Source: Schlesneria sp.
GTDB lineage: Bacteria; Planctomycetota; Planctomycetia; Planctomycetales; Planctomycetaceae
Direction of reading: 5' to 3'
DNA: 64,000 nucleotides
NCBI GenBank assembly: GCA_028291515.1
Contig: JAQGHU010000110.1
Location: 1-64,000, forward strand
Under the pieces are notes generated by a model. That model saw only the letters and a program-made list of their open reading frames with translations. It had not been told where the DNA came from and made no database searches. Shown here piece after piece: positions 63,823 to 64,000 of the stretch. Within the stretch, counting starts at the first letter, position 1. Each line of letters begins with the position of its first letter. The position numbers were made by a program, and so were the translations under genes.

Positions 63823-64000
63823 ATGTTTATCCGTCGTTCGGCTTTTGTCCTGTTGTGCTGCGGCAGTCTGATCCAGGCCCAGGAACAACCGCCGAAAATC
63901 TCGTTCGGTGACGCCGTCATCGAATCGCATCTCACGCTCGAAGCCACTCGCCTGAGCGAACGGATCCACGAAGGGGCCGAGTCGAAAGAGGATTGGGAAG
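63823..64000 (+). CDS. N-terminus of an exported protein (truncated by window end)
   Basis: An ATG at 63823 has AGGAA upstream and opens MFIRRSAFVLLCCGSLIQAQ, a signal peptide with cleavage near AQA-Q. The visible mature part (VIESHLTLEATRLSERIHEG) is helical and charged. Fifty-nine residues are seen before the window ends. The family is not recognisable from this part; an exported esterase or hydrolase would fit but is only a guess. Confidence 0.65.
   Translation, partial: MFIRRSAFVLLCCGSLIQAQEQPPKISFGDAVIESHLTLEATRLSERIHEGAESKEDWE

Noticed and set aside
1-64000. CRISPR array, rRNA, tRNA or transposase gene
   Set aside because: No regularly spaced direct repeats, no cloverleaf or rRNA sequence and no transposase motif were recognised; small RNA genes could be missed by eye.

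Overview
The window looks like part of a planctomycete (Planctomycetota) chromosome. This rests on gene content, not on a marker gene: a fused AroD-AroE, two ECF sigma factors each followed by a membrane-anchored giant protein (1570 and about 3211 residues), a recurring small two-TM protein family, many exported proteins, and GC-rich intergenic inverted repeats. No rRNA, tRNA, CRISPR array or transposase gene was seen.

Layout. (1) 1-10419, minus strand: a seven-gene cluster read from high to low coordinates: 2-hydroxyacid dehydrogenase, LDH2-type oxidoreductase, exported tandem cyclase, Nramp-related carrier, SDR, fused E1 alpha-beta dehydrogenase and E2 acyltransferase. It reads as uptake and oxidation of a hydroxy/oxo acid ending in an acyl-CoA; the substrate is unknown. 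(2) 10598-22620, minus strand: a frameshifted small membrane protein, an HD-GYP protein, hisA and hisH, prepilin peptidase, aroK, aroDE, mutL, a membrane protein, two more small two-TM paralogues, and a retron-like reverse transcriptase. (3) 23043-26140, plus strand: M50 protease, a short exported coiled-coil protein, a DUF1573-type protein and an alpha/beta hydrolase. (4) 26214-44186, mostly plus strand: two ECF sigma/giant protein pairs, with L-2-hydroxyglutarate oxidase, a Nudix hydrolase and an unknown small protein between them. (5) 44228-47842: a penicillin-acylase-like hydrolase, a 2TM protein and a doubly frameshifted SGNH hydrolase. (6) 47879-56000, minus strand: a complete urease cluster (urea transporter, ureA, B, C, E, F, G, D) followed by a CbiX-like chelatase fusion. 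(7) 56547-64000: an FHA-GAF-SpoIIE phosphatase, an SMP-30-like protein, a small lipoprotein, an ExeA-like ATPase, a Tat-exported glycosidase-like protein and the start of another exported protein.

The urease block is the best understood unit: urea import, nickel loading by UreDEFG and hydrolysis by UreABC. The his and aro genes are housekeeping. The least explained items are the RT followed on the same strand by two 2TM proteins and preceded by a hairpin-rich leader, the acid-catabolism cluster in which three proteins lack family-defining residues, the CbiX fusion beside urease, and several unrelated families of long intergenic inverted repeats.
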